Notes: generated from the letters alone by a model not told the origin. Positions 18,066 through 26,731 are shown, numbered from the stretch's first letter. The stretch is 64,000 bases of DNA from an uncultured Anaerococcus sp. (GCF_943908415.1 NZ_CALTSY010000002.1:52331-116330), one strand, 5' to 3'. A program made the numbers and translations.

Positions 18066-18179
18066 TAGCAGAAAAGGGAGTAGCCCAATTATTTAATCGT
18101 CAGAACGAATTTATATTCCGGTTAAATAAACCCTCACAAGGTGGCAAGACTTTTGGCGTACTCGCCAAAAGTCTTTTTT
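18066..18179 (+). ncRNA. yybP-ykoY manganese riboswitch
   Basis: The two conserved strands of the yybP-ykoY aptamer are present: AAAAGGGAGTAGCC at the 5' side and CCTCACAAGGTGGCAAGAC at the 3' side, joined by a variable stem. P1 forms between AAAAG and CTTTT. The same CTTTT belongs to the terminator stem at 18148-18173, so P1 and terminator exclude each other: Mn2+ binding should stabilise P1 and switch expression on. It directly precedes a P-type ATPase, a known target of this riboswitch class. Confidence 0.9.
18148..18179 (+). terminator. Riboswitch-controlled terminator
   Basis: Perfect 11-bp stem GACTTTTGGCG / CGCCAAAAGTC with loop TACT, followed by six T. It overlaps the 3' strand of riboswitch P1. 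Confidence 0.92.
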
Positions 18180-18214
18180 ATTACCATTTTTGCAAAAAAT
18201 TTATAGGAGGAATT

Positions 18215-20884
18215 ATGGACTACCAAGGTTCTAAAGAAGAATTATTAGAAAAAATGGGATCTGACACTAAAAACGGTCTGACTTCAAGCGAAGCAGCTAG
18301 TCGTTTAGAAAAATATGGTCCCAACAAGATAGAATCATCAAATAAAAAGTCTCTTGGCAAAAAAATCCTAGAGCAAATCCTTGATCCTATGGTAATTTTA
18401 CTTATAGTAGCATCTATCATATCCATGTTTACTGGAGATAAAATAGAAGCTATCATAATAATTGCCATTGTAATAATCAATGCGATTATGAGTATCTACC
18501 AAGAAGGTCAGGCAGAAGATTCTGTAGCAGCCCTACAAAAAATGAGCTCTCCAGAAGCCACAGTCATTCGTGATGGCAAGAGAGGAAAGGTAAAGGCAGA
18601 AGAACTAGTCCCTGGTGATATAGTCATCCTTGAGACCGGAGACATAATCCCAGCTGACATAAGACTTTTAGATAGCCGCAACCTACAAATCGATGAATCA
18701 TCACTAACAGGTGAATCTGTAGCTGTAGAAAAGGATGCAAATGAATCATACACAGAAGAAGTAGGTATAGGAGATCGTAAGAACTCTGCTTTCTCATCAT
18801 CAATAGTAACCTATGGTCATGGTGAAGGTATTATAACATCAACTGGCCATGATACTGAAATAGGTAGGATTGCAACAAGTCTTGATACAGTTGAAGATAA
18901 GGAAACACCACTTCAAAAACAACTTAAGGACTTATCCAAAAAACTTGCTATACTTGTAGTCTTAATAAGTATATTAGTATTTGTCGTAGGCTACTTTAGA
19001 TCATCAATGAGTGTTCTAGATAACTTCATGGTTGCAGTTTCACTTGCAGTAGCTGCAATACCAGAAGGGCTAACAGCTGTTGTAACTATAGTATTATCTA
19101 TAGGTATGAATAGAATGGTTGATAAAAAGGCCATAGTTAAAAACTTAGTATCAGTAGAAACTCTAGGTTCAACTACAGCCATATGTTCAGATAAGACAGG
19201 AACTCTTACACAAAATGAGATGACCATCACTAAAGTCTATACTGACTTTAAAGAATTTGATGTTGAAGGAAGTGGTTACACTCCAAAAGGTGATATCAAA
19301 GAAGATGGCAATGTTATAGATGATCATAATCAAGTCAAACTTATAATGACAATAGCCTCTTTAAGCAATGACGCGAACCTAATTGAGAAAAATGGTTCAT
19401 ATGAAATTACAGGCGACCCAACAGAGGCTGCCATGCTTACCCTATCTGAAAAATGGAATATTGTTCAAGAAGACTTGAATGAATCTTATCCAAGAATTGA
19501 TGAAATCCCATTTGACTCAGATAGAAAGATGATGACAACTTTCCATAAGATGGATGAAACTTATTATGCAATGACAAAGGGTGCGCCAGATATCATGATT
19601 AAGAATTCATCAAAGATTATGATAGATGGAAAGTTAGAAGATTTCACAGATGACTTAAAAGAAAAAGTTCTAGAAGAAAATACAAATCTAGCCAAACAAG
19701 CTCTTCGTGTTATGGCCTATGCCTTTAAACCATATGAAACACTTGAAAACGAAGAGCTTACTACCGAAAATATCGAACGCGAAATGGTATTTGTAGGACT
19801 TACAGGTATGATAGACCCACCAAGACCAGAAGCAAAGGCCGCTGTAGAAGAGTGTCACAACTCAGGTATCGATGTATTTATGATTACAGGAGACTATTTT
19901 GAAACCGCCCTTGCTATTGCAAAACAACTTGGCATAGCTGAGGATAGAGAACAAGCTATGCAAGGGTCAGATTTGAATAATAAATCTGAAGAAGAAATTA
20001 GAGAAATAGTAAAGACAAAGAGAATCTTTGCCAGAGTTTCTCCGCAAAATAAGGTGCAATTAGTAAATGCACTTCAAGCTAATGGTGAAGTTGTAGCCAT
20101 GACAGGTGATGGAGTAAATGATGCTCCAGCTATTAAAAATGCTGATATAGGTATATCAATGGGTATCACAGGAACTGATGTTGCTAAGGATACTGCAGAT
20201 ATGATCCTAGTGGATGATAACTTTGCAACAATAGTAAATGCAGTAGAAGAAGGTAGAGTAATCTTCTCAAACATCAAAAAGTTTGTATCATTCCTACTTT
20301 CATGTAATATTGCAGAAGTTGCTATAGTATTCTTATCAATACTATTTGGCCTACCAAGCCCACTTACACCTATACAACTTTTATGGTTAAACCTAGTAAC
20401 AGATGCCTTCCCAGCTCTAGCATTAGGTGTAGAGCCAGCAGAAGCTGACATTATGGAACGTAAACCACGTGACCCAGATGCTTCAATAACAGCAGGAGAA
20501 ACAGGAAAGGGAATCATATTCCAATCCTTAGCTATAACTGTTTCAGTACTATTAGCTTATCTTATAGGACTTAAATACATCTTCCCTAACAATATAGAAG
20601 GTGCACACACTATGGTATTTGCAACACTTATTACAAGTGAGCTATTAAGAGCATTCTCAGTAAGAAGTGAAAAATACACATTAAAAGAACTAGGATGGTT
20701 CTCAAACAAAAACCTAGTAAAGGCAAATCTATTATCTTTTGCCCTACTACTTTTAGTTATGTATATTCCAATACTTAGAGAACTATTTGAACTAGAATTT
20801 ATCTCTTGGCAATGGTGGATAATAATATTATTATCATTCCTACCATTACTTATAGGTGAACTTAGAAAAAGAATTAGAAGATAA
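18215..20884 (+). CDS. Cation-transporting P-type ATPase, Mn2+/Ca2+ type (P2A)
   Basis: 889 residues from ATG 18215, which has AGGAGG 4 bases upstream; a longer ORF from 18023 runs through the riboswitch and is not coding. Domains in order: N-terminal cation ATPase domain, actuator domain with SLTGES, phosphorylation site Asp326 in CSDKTGTLTQNEMT, nucleotide domain, hinge TGDGVNDAPA, and C-terminal membrane domain. M4 carries AAIPEGLTAVV and M6 NLVTDAFPALALG, the ion-site patterns of SERCA/PMR1-like pumps that move Ca2+ or Mn2+. The Mn2+ riboswitch upstream favours manganese export. It pumps ions out of the cytoplasm at the plasma membrane. Confidence 0.93.
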   Translation: MDYQGSKEELLEKMGSDTKNGLTSSEAASRLEKYGPNKIESSNKKSLGKKILEQILDPMVILLIVASIISMFTGDKIEAIIIIAIVIINAIMSIYQEGQAEDSVAALQKMSSPEATVIRDGKRGKVKAEELVPGDIVILETGDIIPADIRLLDSRNLQIDESSLTGESVAVEKDANESYTEEVGIGDRKNSAFSSSIVTYGHGEGIITSTGHDTEIGRIATSLDTVEDKETPLQKQLKDLSKKLAILVVLISILVFVVGYFRSSMSVLDNFMVAVSLAVAAIPEGLTAVVTIVLSIGMNRMVDKKAIVKNLVSVETLGSTTAICSDKTGTLTQNEMTITKVYTDFKEFDVEGSGYTPKGDIKEDGNVIDDHNQVKLIMTIASLSNDANLIEKNGSYEITGDPTEAAMLTLSEKWNIVQEDLNESYPRIDEIPFDSDRKMMTTFHKMDETYYAMTKGAPDIMIKNSSKIMIDGKLEDFTDDLKEKVLEENTNLAKQALRVMAYAFKPYETLENEELTTENIEREMVFVGLTGMIDPPRPEAKAAVEECHNSGIDVFMITGDYFETALAIAKQLGIAEDREQAMQGSDLNNKSEEEIREIVKTKRIFARVSPQNKVQLVNALQANGEVVAMTGDGVNDAPAIKNADIGISMGITGTDVAKDTADMILVDDNFATIVNAVEEGRVIFSNIKKFVSFLLSCNIAEVAIVFLSILFGLPSPLTPIQLLWLNLVTDAFPALALGVEPAEADIMERKPRDPDASITAGETGKGIIFQSLAITVSVLLAYLIGLKYIFPNNIEGAHTMVFATLITSELLRAFSVRSEKYTLKELGWFSNKNLVKANLLSFALLLLVMYIPILRELFELEFISWQWWIIILLSFLPLLIGELRKRIRR

Positions 20885-20890
20885 GAAAAG

Positions 20891-20924
20891 AAAACCTAAG
20901 CCAAAATACCGGCTTAGGTTTTTC
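20891..20924 (+). terminator. Terminator of P-type ATPase gene
   Basis: Stem AAAACCTAAGCC / GGCTTAGGTTTT with an 8-base loop, then TTTCTTT. It starts 6 bases after the stop codon. Confidence 0.9.
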
Positions 20925-20946
20925 TTTGTAATAATTAAATAAAACC

Positions 20947-20975
20947 TTGTTAAATTTTTATTGAAATATTATAAT
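20947..20975 (+). promoter_or_regulatory. Promoter of pan operon
   Basis: TTGTTA, 17-base spacer, TATAAT (20970-20975). Transcription would begin near 20982, leaving a leader of about 175 bases before panD. Confidence 0.75.
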
Positions 20976-20981
20976 ACAAGT

Positions 20982-21145
20982 GGAGATGGTATTTCTAGTG
21001 AAAACTATACTCTTTTACACCATTATATTTTATTTTAAAAAATGAGCTTATATAAGTAATGAGACTCAAAATATTAATTAGTTACTTAGACAAGGCCATT
21101 GATTTTTTATTGTTAAAAAATAGATTATTAATAGCCTTGTTTTTT
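20982..21145 (+). ncRNA. Structured leader with terminator upstream of panD (riboswitch candidate)
   Basis: Three potential stems occur in order: GATGGT/ACCATT (about 20984-21024) enclosing TAGT-GAAA-ACTA; AAGTAA/TTACTT (about 21055-21086); and a terminator with outer stem ACAAGGC/GCCTTGT (21090-21096, 21134-21140) and inner stem ATTTTTTA/TAAAAAAT, followed by six T. The terminator ends at the ribosome site of panD, so it must be bypassed for expression. I do not recognise a named riboswitch class; a relation to the pan RNA motif is possible but unproven. Confidence 0.55.
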
Positions 21146-21156
21146 AAGGAGATTTT

Positions 21157-21540
21157 ATGAATATTGAAATGTTAGAGGGAAAAATACATAGAGCGACAGT
21201 TACAGAGGCTAATCTTAATTATGTTGGCTCTATCACTATAGATGAAGATTTACTTGAAAAGTCAGGTATAAGAGAATATCAAAAAGTACAAGTTGTAGAT
21301 ATTGATAGTGGAGCAAGGCTTGTAACTTATACAATAGCTGGCGAAAGAAATAGCGGTGTAATTTGCCTAAATGGTGCTGCTGCAAGACTCGCCTGTCCTG
21401 GAGATAAGGTAATAATTATGGCTTATGCAAGCTATAATAAGGAAGAATTAGAAAATTATAGTCCAAAAGTAGTATTTGTGGATGATGAAAATAAAATTAA
21501 GAAAGTATCAAATTACGAAAAACATGGAACTTTATCTTAA
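21157..21540 (+). CDS. panD: L-aspartate 1-decarboxylase proenzyme
   Basis: A 127-residue pyruvoyl enzyme that makes beta-alanine from aspartate for pantothenate. The self-cleavage site Gly24-Ser25 in NYVGSITID is at the standard position, and the catalytic GAAARL segment and the C-terminal part are intact. AAGGAG lies 5 bases before ATG 21157, immediately after the leader terminator. First gene of panD-panC-panS. Length equals the family norm. Confidence 0.96.
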   Translation: MNIEMLEGKIHRATVTEANLNYVGSITIDEDLLEKSGIREYQKVQVVDIDSGARLVTYTIAGERNSGVICLNGAAARLACPGDKVIIMAYASYNKEELENYSPKVVFVDDENKIKKVSNYEKHGTLS

Positions 21541-21598
21541 GTAAAATATAAATTTAGTGGTGTATGAGGCTATCTCTAATATATTTAGAGGAGATTTT

Positions 21599-22438
21599 AT
21601 GAAAATTGTTAAAAGTATCGATGAATTAAGGGATTATCTAAGGCAATATAGGCTAGCTGGTAAAAGCATAGGACTTGTCCCTACTATGGGCTTTTTACAT
21701 GAGGGACACGCTAGTCTTATAAGAAAAGCTCGCGCAGAAAATGATATTGTAGTTGTATCTGATTTTGTAAATCCTACACAGTTTGGAGCAAATGAAGACT
21801 TAGATAGCTATCCTAAGGACCTAGAGGCTGACAGCCGCCTATGTGAGGATATTGGTGTAGATTTTATATTTGCACCAGAAGCTAGCGAAATGTATAAGGA
21901 TAGCAAGACTTTTGTAGATATAGAGGATATGTCTGATAACTTATGCGGAGCAAAACGTCCAGGTCATTTTAGGGGTGTGTGTACAGTTTGCACTAAGATA
22001 TTTAATATTACAGGAGCTAATAGGGCTTACTTTGGTCAAAAAGACGCCCAACAAGTAGCAATCATCACAAAAATAGTCGCAGATTTAAATATTCCTATAG
22101 AAATAATCCCTTGCCCCATAGTAAGAGAAAGTGATGGCTTAGCCCTATCTTCTAGGAATACTTACCTATCAGAAGAAGAAAGAAAGGCAGCTCTTTGCTT
22201 ATCAAAAGCAATCTTTAAGGGAGAAGAACTTGCCAAGTCTAATGCCAGTGTGGATGAAGTTTTAGAAAAAATGGAAGAAATAATAAGCTCAGAAAAATTA
22301 GCTAAAATTGATTATATAAGTGTAGTAGATCTTGCAACTATGAAAGATGCTATAGACTTCGAAGGTGATAGGCTTGTTGCTATAGCTGTATTTATAGGTA
22401 AAACTAGGCTAATAGATAACTTTATTTTTAGAGGATAA
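21599..22438 (+). CDS. panC: Pantothenate synthetase (pantoate-beta-alanine ligase)
   Basis: 279 residues from ATG 21599, which follows AGGAG by 5 bases; the in-frame ATG at 21557 adds 14 residues without a ribosome site and is unlikely. It condenses pantoate and beta-alanine using ATP. Family motifs: PTMGFLHEGH (nucleotide-binding HxGH) near residue 25, DFVNPTQFG near 55, and AYFGQKDAQQ, RESDGLALSSRN. It is 58 bases after panD. No panB or panE occurs nearby. Confidence 0.95.
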   Translation: MKIVKSIDELRDYLRQYRLAGKSIGLVPTMGFLHEGHASLIRKARAENDIVVVSDFVNPTQFGANEDLDSYPKDLEADSRLCEDIGVDFIFAPEASEMYKDSKTFVDIEDMSDNLCGAKRPGHFRGVCTVCTKIFNITGANRAYFGQKDAQQVAIITKIVADLNIPIEIIPCPIVRESDGLALSSRNTYLSEEERKAALCLSKAIFKGEELAKSNASVDEVLEKMEEIISSEKLAKIDYISVVDLATMKDAIDFEGDRLVAIAVFIGKTRLIDNFIFRG

Positions 22439-22439
22439 T

Positions 22440-23378
22440 ATGGAAAAATTATCTTCTATATCCAAAAAGATAACCCATAATATAGGGGTCATAATAATAG
22501 CTTTTTCCTTTGTAGCATACTTATTACCTCAATATTTTTCATGGATGACTACTTATACAGCTATATTCCTAGCTGCTGCCATGTTTGGAATGGGTACTAG
22601 TATTGATACTAAATCTTTTAAATCTATAATCAAAAATCCCAAGGAAGTCCTAATAGGTTCTATTGCTCAATTTACAATAATGCCTTTATTAGCACGGATC
22701 TTAGCTATAACTTTTAATGTAAATAAAGATATAGCCCTTGGTATTATTTTAGTAGGATCCTGTCCTGGAGGAACTGCATCAAATGTTATAACACATATAG
22801 CAGGAGGAGATGTATCTTTGTCTGTTTCTATGACTATACTTTCCACTCTCCTTGCCCCTATTCTCACACCTACCATAGTTTATCTTTTAGCAGGAAGATG
22901 GGTTGAGGTCTCAGTAATTGCTATGTTTAAATCAGTAGTCACTGTAATATTAATACCTGTACTTTTGGGATTGTTTATAAAAAAAATAAGCCCTTCTAGC
23001 ATAGAAAAATCAAAAGATGTTTTTCCTCTTATATCATCTTTATCTATAATTCTAATAATTTCTGGAATTATAGGTGCAAACGCTGATAAAATTGCTCAAT
23101 CAGGTCTTATAGTGCTAATAATAGTAATAATTCATAACGCTCTTGGGCTTTTTGGAGGACTTCTAATAGCTAAATTATTCAAAATGAATTACAATAAGGC
23201 AACAGCCCTAGCCATCGAAGTAGGTATGCAAAATAGTGGTTTAGCTATATCACTAGCTACAGCTAATTTTGCCCTTAACCCATTATCCACTCTGCCTGGC
23301 GCAATATTTTCTATCTGGCATAATATTTCAGGATCTATATTTGCTTCTATTAGAAGGAAAGAGAAGTTAGTAAAATAG
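22440..23378 (+). CDS. BASS-family sodium symporter, probable pantoate/ketopantoate importer (PanS-like)
   Basis: A 312-residue membrane protein of the bile acid:sodium symporter family with about nine to ten hydrophobic helices. The typical helix-crossover motif GSCPGGTASNVI is near residue 105 and VGMQNSGLA near residue 265. It starts one base after the panC stop, indicating tight co-expression. The BASS protein PanS of Salmonella transports ketopantoate/pantoate; here, with panD and panC but without panB or panE, import of pantoate would complete the pathway. Family certain, substrate inferred. Confidence 0.85.
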   Translation: MEKLSSISKKITHNIGVIIIAFSFVAYLLPQYFSWMTTYTAIFLAAAMFGMGTSIDTKSFKSIIKNPKEVLIGSIAQFTIMPLLARILAITFNVNKDIALGIILVGSCPGGTASNVITHIAGGDVSLSVSMTILSTLLAPILTPTIVYLLAGRWVEVSVIAMFKSVVTVILIPVLLGLFIKKISPSSIEKSKDVFPLISSLSIILIISGIIGANADKIAQSGLIVLIIVIIHNALGLFGGLLIAKLFKMNYNKATALAIEVGMQNSGLAISLATANFALNPLSTLPGAIFSIWHNISGSIFASIRRKEKLVK

Positions 23379-23396
23379 TTTATATAAATTCGTAAT

Positions 23397-23438
23397 AAAA
23401 ATGGAGCTTTAGTATAAGAACATCTAAGCTCCATTTTT
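23397..23438. terminator. Bidirectional terminator after pan operon
   Basis: AAAAATGGAGCTTTAG pairs with TAAGCTCCATTTTT around a 12-base loop. T-rich tails exist on both strands. Confidence 0.88.
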
Positions 23439-23451
23439 ATGCTTTTATAAC

Positions 23452-23634
23452 TTAATTATCTTCTCTTCTTATATAGAAATATTGAATCCAAGCTCTAATA
23501 AAGCTAATAATATAAAGACTACATTCCAAAAAATGACTTACTGGATTGATAAATCCCTTAATGTCTAATACTCAAATAATAAGTCCTGATATAATTCTAA
23601 GATAAGCTACAACAAAGTATCTATAAATATTTCT
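23452..23634 (-). pseudogene. Remnant of small membrane protein with in-frame stop
   Basis: On the minus strand a 60-codon frame overlaps the 3' end of the nucleoside hydrolase gene and runs to a TAA at 23452-23454, interrupted once by TGA at 23574-23572. The translation looks protein-like rather than random: AYLRIISGLII, stop, VLDIKGFINPVSHFLE and then FIRAWIQYFYIRREDN. There is no ATG. A Trp codon mutated to TGA would explain it. I do not recognise the family. Confidence 0.3.
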
Positions 23635-24527
23635 CTAAATTTATCAAGATCTATTTTTGTAACTACATTGATATTTTTGTTAGAAAGTGAATTTTCCCTA
23701 GTATCTGCCAGGGTCATCCCCCTTGTATAGTCTCCTTTAGTTTCAACATCTATATGCATATTTTTGCTTTCAAAAATCTCAGGATTACTATGATACATAA
23801 CTGCTAGTGTATCATGCATATGGGTTGTGTAGCTTTCCTCAGCACCTGCCTGCTCTATACGGATATCCATAATACTTGATAGGATTTGGTTAATTTTAGT
23901 ATCTGAATTTTTGAATTTTTCGTGCATATCTATATCATAAGAAGTTTGTGTTGTAACATTTAGTCCTAGCATATTTATCTTTATTCCACTATTAAATACT
24001 ATGGACGCTGCTTCTGGATCTACAAAGATATTAAATTCACTGGCAGCTGTTACATTTCCCATAGCTATTGCCCCACCCATAAGGCTTATCTCACCGATTT
24101 TTTCTTTAAGGTCTGGTCTAACTATTAATAGACTAGCTATATTTGTAAGTGGACCTACTGCAATTATTAAGGTCTTTTCATTTTCTTCTAAAACATTTAT
24201 CATTGCTTCTATAGCGCCTTTATTTTCTAATGGTGCTAGTTCACTTTCATCAAAGCTATAGCCTAAAAGTCCATTGGCTCCATGAAACTCATCTGCTAGA
24301 ATTTGTTTACCTAGAAGAGGTTTGGAAAGTCCCCTATACACTGGAACATTCCAGTCCATAGCCTTTACTAAGCCACGTAGATTACGTGTTGTATAGTCTA
24401 TTCCAACATTACCTGCTACAGAAGAGACCATTTTTACATCAAAAATATAACTCTTATTTAAGAAGTTAAGGGCAAAGGCATCATCTATGCCTGGATCTGT
24501 ATCAAAAATAGTATCTATCTTATCCAT
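23607..24527 (-). CDS. Nucleoside hydrolase (IU-NH family)
   Basis: A 306-residue inosine-uridine-preferring nucleoside hydrolase. The Ca2+-binding N-terminal signature DTDPGIDDAFAL is at residues 9-20. VGPLTNIA lies near residue 120 and the histidine/aspartate pair expected late in the chain is represented by HDTLAV near 240. It splits N-ribosides into base and ribose. The start overlaps the ribokinase gene by 13 bases; ribose released here would be phosphorylated by that kinase. Which nucleosides are preferred cannot be told from sequence. Confidence 0.92.
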   Translation of the reverse strand: MDKIDTIFDTDPGIDDAFALNFLNKSYIFDVKMVSSVAGNVGIDYTTRNLRGLVKAMDWNVPVYRGLSKPLLGKQILADEFHGANGLLGYSFDESELAPLENKGAIEAMINVLEENEKTLIIAVGPLTNIASLLIVRPDLKEKIGEISLMGGAIAMGNVTAASEFNIFVDPEAASIVFNSGIKINMLGLNVTTQTSYDIDMHEKFKNSDTKINQILSSIMDIRIEQAGAEESYTTHMHDTLAVMYHSNPEIFESKNMHIDVETKGDYTRGMTLADTRENSLSNKNINVVTKIDLDKFREIFIDTLL

Positions 24528-25441
24528 TCTAACTCCATATCATTTGCTTTTATGTATGCTTCTACTTCTTCTTGGCTTGGGATAGAAGAGGCCGCTCCTT
24601 CTTTGCTACAAGCAAGAGCTGCTGCAAGGCTTGCTATATTTAAACTATATTCTATATCCTTACCCCTAGCTATATTTGCAAGATAATATCCTAAAAATGT
24701 GTCCCCTGCTCCAGTTGTATCTACAGGGTCTACAGGATAAGACTTAAATCTAATCTCCTTATCCTTATCAGCATAAATCCCCCCTCTGCTACCCAGGGTC
24801 AAGACTACAGTAAGATGAGGATATACTTTTTTAAAATAGTTTAAAATTTCAAAGCTAGTCTTGTAACCACTTAATCTGTGGCCCTCAGTTTCATTTATAA
24901 TAATAGTACCAATATCATTTAAATCTATATCATATATACTCTCATCAATTGGTGATGGATTAAAGAATATGCTCATTTTCTTTTGCCTTGCCATAGCTAC
25001 TATGTATGGCAAGTTACTGATTTCATTTTGTAAGAGGAGATAATCTCCTGGATTAAATTTTTCTAAAACTTCATCTATGTATGATGGGTCTATTTCCTTA
25101 TTGGCACCAGCTTCTACAATTATAGAGTTGTTAGCTTTCTTATCTACTTGTATGATTGCATGTCCTGAGTTCCCGGGACTTTCCTTAAGAAAAGATTCTA
25201 TTGCATTATCTTTTAAATAATTTATCAAAAGCTTGCCATCGACTTTGCCAACACAACCAGCATGGAAAAGACTAGCACCGGCTCTTTTTATAGCAACAGA
25301 TTGGTTGAGTCCCTTGCCACCTACTCCTTCTTTGTAAGCCATAGCAGAGATAGTTTCTCCTTCATTTACAATATGATCTAGGCTATAAATCTTATCTATA
25401 TTCAACGATCCAAAATTTAATATTTTTACTCCTTGCTTCAT
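24515..25441 (-). CDS. rbsK: Ribokinase-like PfkB sugar kinase
   Basis: A 308-residue PfkB-family kinase. N-terminal substrate motif GSLNIDKIYSLD, diglycine region YKEGVGGKGLNQSVA near residue 37-51, and the C-terminal signature DTTGAGDTFLGY near 245 (catalytic Asp, anion hole GAGD). It should convert ribose to ribose 5-phosphate. The operon partner is a nucleoside hydrolase, so it completes nucleoside breakdown. It is preceded by two chromate-type transporter genes with 15 bases spacing. Confidence 0.9.
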   Translation of the reverse strand: MKQGVKILNFGSLNIDKIYSLDHIVNEGETISAMAYKEGVGGKGLNQSVAIKRAGASLFHAGCVGKVDGKLLINYLKDNAIESFLKESPGNSGHAIIQVDKKANNSIIVEAGANKEIDPSYIDEVLEKFNPGDYLLLQNEISNLPYIVAMARQKKMSIFFNPSPIDESIYDIDLNDIGTIIINETEGHRLSGYKTSFEILNYFKKVYPHLTVVLTLGSRGGIYADKDKEIRFKSYPVDPVDTTGAGDTFLGYYLANIARGKDIEYSLNIASLAAALACSKEGAASSIPSQEEVEAYIKANDMELEWIR

Positions 25442-25456
25442 AAATAATCTCCAATA

Positions 25457-26026
25457 TTATAGAGCAAATACCACACCCAAAACAGCACTTATTCCTATAA
25501 TAGCTAGAGGGTGGACTTTTTTAAACTTTATTAAAACAAATAGAAATATTGCAAATAATACTAGGGGTATTAGTCTAAAAAAGTCGAAAATATTTCCAGT
25601 ACTTTTAAATAAATCTACATTAAAAAGTGTGTATACCATTACAGAGCTCATAGCCCCAAGGATCAAACCCGCAGTGGATGGTCTTATGGTATAAAACATA
25701 TCTGAAACTGTCTTTGAGTTTTTAAATTTTAACATCATCCTAGAGATTATTAGGACTATTATGATTGGAGCAGTTATAAGTGAGAGTGTAGCTACTATTG
25801 CCCCAGCTATACCATAGGACTTAAAGCCTGCAAAGGTTGCTATATTGATACCTATTGCTCCAGGTGTAGACTCTGAAACTGCTATCATATCTAAAAGATC
25901 TGCCTCAGTGAACCAACCATAGTTTCTGGCCATATCCTGTAAAAATGGAATAGTAGCCATGCCACCACCTACTGCAAAAAGACCCGTCTTAAAAAATTCC
26001 CAAGCTAATCTAAGCATCTTTACCAT
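25457..26026 (-). CDS. Short-chain chromate-type transporter (CHR family), subunit 2
   Basis: A 189-residue half-length CHR protein with about five to six hydrophobic segments. The family signature FFKTGLFAVGGGMATIPFLQ is near the start and ESTPGAIGINIATFAG near residue 52. Short CHR proteins work as pairs; the partner is encoded directly upstream with a 17-base overlap. CHR proteins are named for chromate efflux but the natural substrate is often unknown. In this operon, with nucleoside hydrolase and ribokinase, the substrate may be something other than chromate. Confidence 0.88.
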   Translation of the reverse strand: MVKMLRLAWEFFKTGLFAVGGGMATIPFLQDMARNYGWFTEADLLDMIAVSESTPGAIGINIATFAGFKSYGIAGAIVATLSLITAPIIIVLIISRMMLKFKNSKTVSDMFYTIRPSTAGLILGAMSSVMVYTLFNVDLFKSTGNIFDFFRLIPLVLFAIFLFVLIKFKKVHPLAIIGISAVLGVVFAL

Positions 26027-26555
26027 TTCCTCTCTTACCTAATAAAATTCCAAAAACTCCAACAATAATCACTATAATCACAGGTGATACAGATAAAAAA
26101 GCTATTGCGGCGAATGTTAGTAAAAATATTACAAATTTAAGAGGAGTATTGGCATTTGACTTAATCATCTTTAAGACTGAATAAAATACAAGGGCACTTA
26201 CTCCGACTCTTATACCTGCAAAGGCATGCTGGATCCAAACAATATCAGCAAATTTTTCTAAGAAATTAGCTATTATTAGGATGATTATTATAGATGGTGT
26301 TATAAAGCCAAGCGATGCGATTATCCCACCTATATCTCCAGCCTGAGAATATCCGCAAAATGTTGCAGTATTTACAGCTATAATGCCTGGTGTTGATTGA
26401 CCAATAGCATAATAATCTAGTATATCATCACGAGAGACCCACTTTTTCTTATCTACAACTTCTCTTTCCAAAAGCGGAAGCATAGCATAACCTCCACCAA
26501 AGGTAAACAATCCGATCCTAGCAAATGTTAAGTATAAATCAAGTAAAATATTCAA
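26010..26555 (-). CDS. Short-chain chromate-type transporter (CHR family), subunit 1
   Basis: A 181-residue CHR half-protein: LYLTFARIGLFTFGGGYAMLPLLE at the N-terminus and GQSTPGIIAVNTATFCGY near residue 52. Paired with the downstream gene. AAGGAG lies upstream of the ATG at 26555. It begins the four-gene operon chr1-chr2-rbsK-nucleoside hydrolase. Membrane topology is mirror-like between the two halves in characterised pairs; I infer the same here. Confidence 0.88.
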   Translation of the reverse strand: MNILLDLYLTFARIGLFTFGGGYAMLPLLEREVVDKKKWVSRDDILDYYAIGQSTPGIIAVNTATFCGYSQAGDIGGIIASLGFITPSIIIILIIANFLEKFADIVWIQHAFAGIRVGVSALVFYSVLKMIKSNANTPLKFVIFLLTFAAIAFLSVSPVIIVIIVGVFGILLGKRGNGKDA

Positions 26556-26731
26556 AACAAACTCCTTTTCTTATATATAGTATAGCATATCATAAGAATT
26601 CGTGGGATTATAAGTACTAATCTTACTACTATTTAACTTCTTATAAGAGTAAAGATTTGAAAACATGAAAAATGATAATATACTCTTTAGTAAAGCTATA
26701 GTATAATATGTACATAATATTAATTAGATTT

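Noticed and set aside
18023..18214. A longer start of the P-type ATPase reading frame, adding 64 residues.
   Set aside because: The extension runs through the yybP-ykoY riboswitch and its terminator and has no ribosome site; ATG 18215 has AGGAGG at proper distance.
23572..23574. Selenocysteine codon in the small frame beside the nucleoside hydrolase gene.
   Set aside because: No SECIS-like hairpin follows, no redox motif surrounds it and the frame has no start codon; a decayed Trp codon is simpler.
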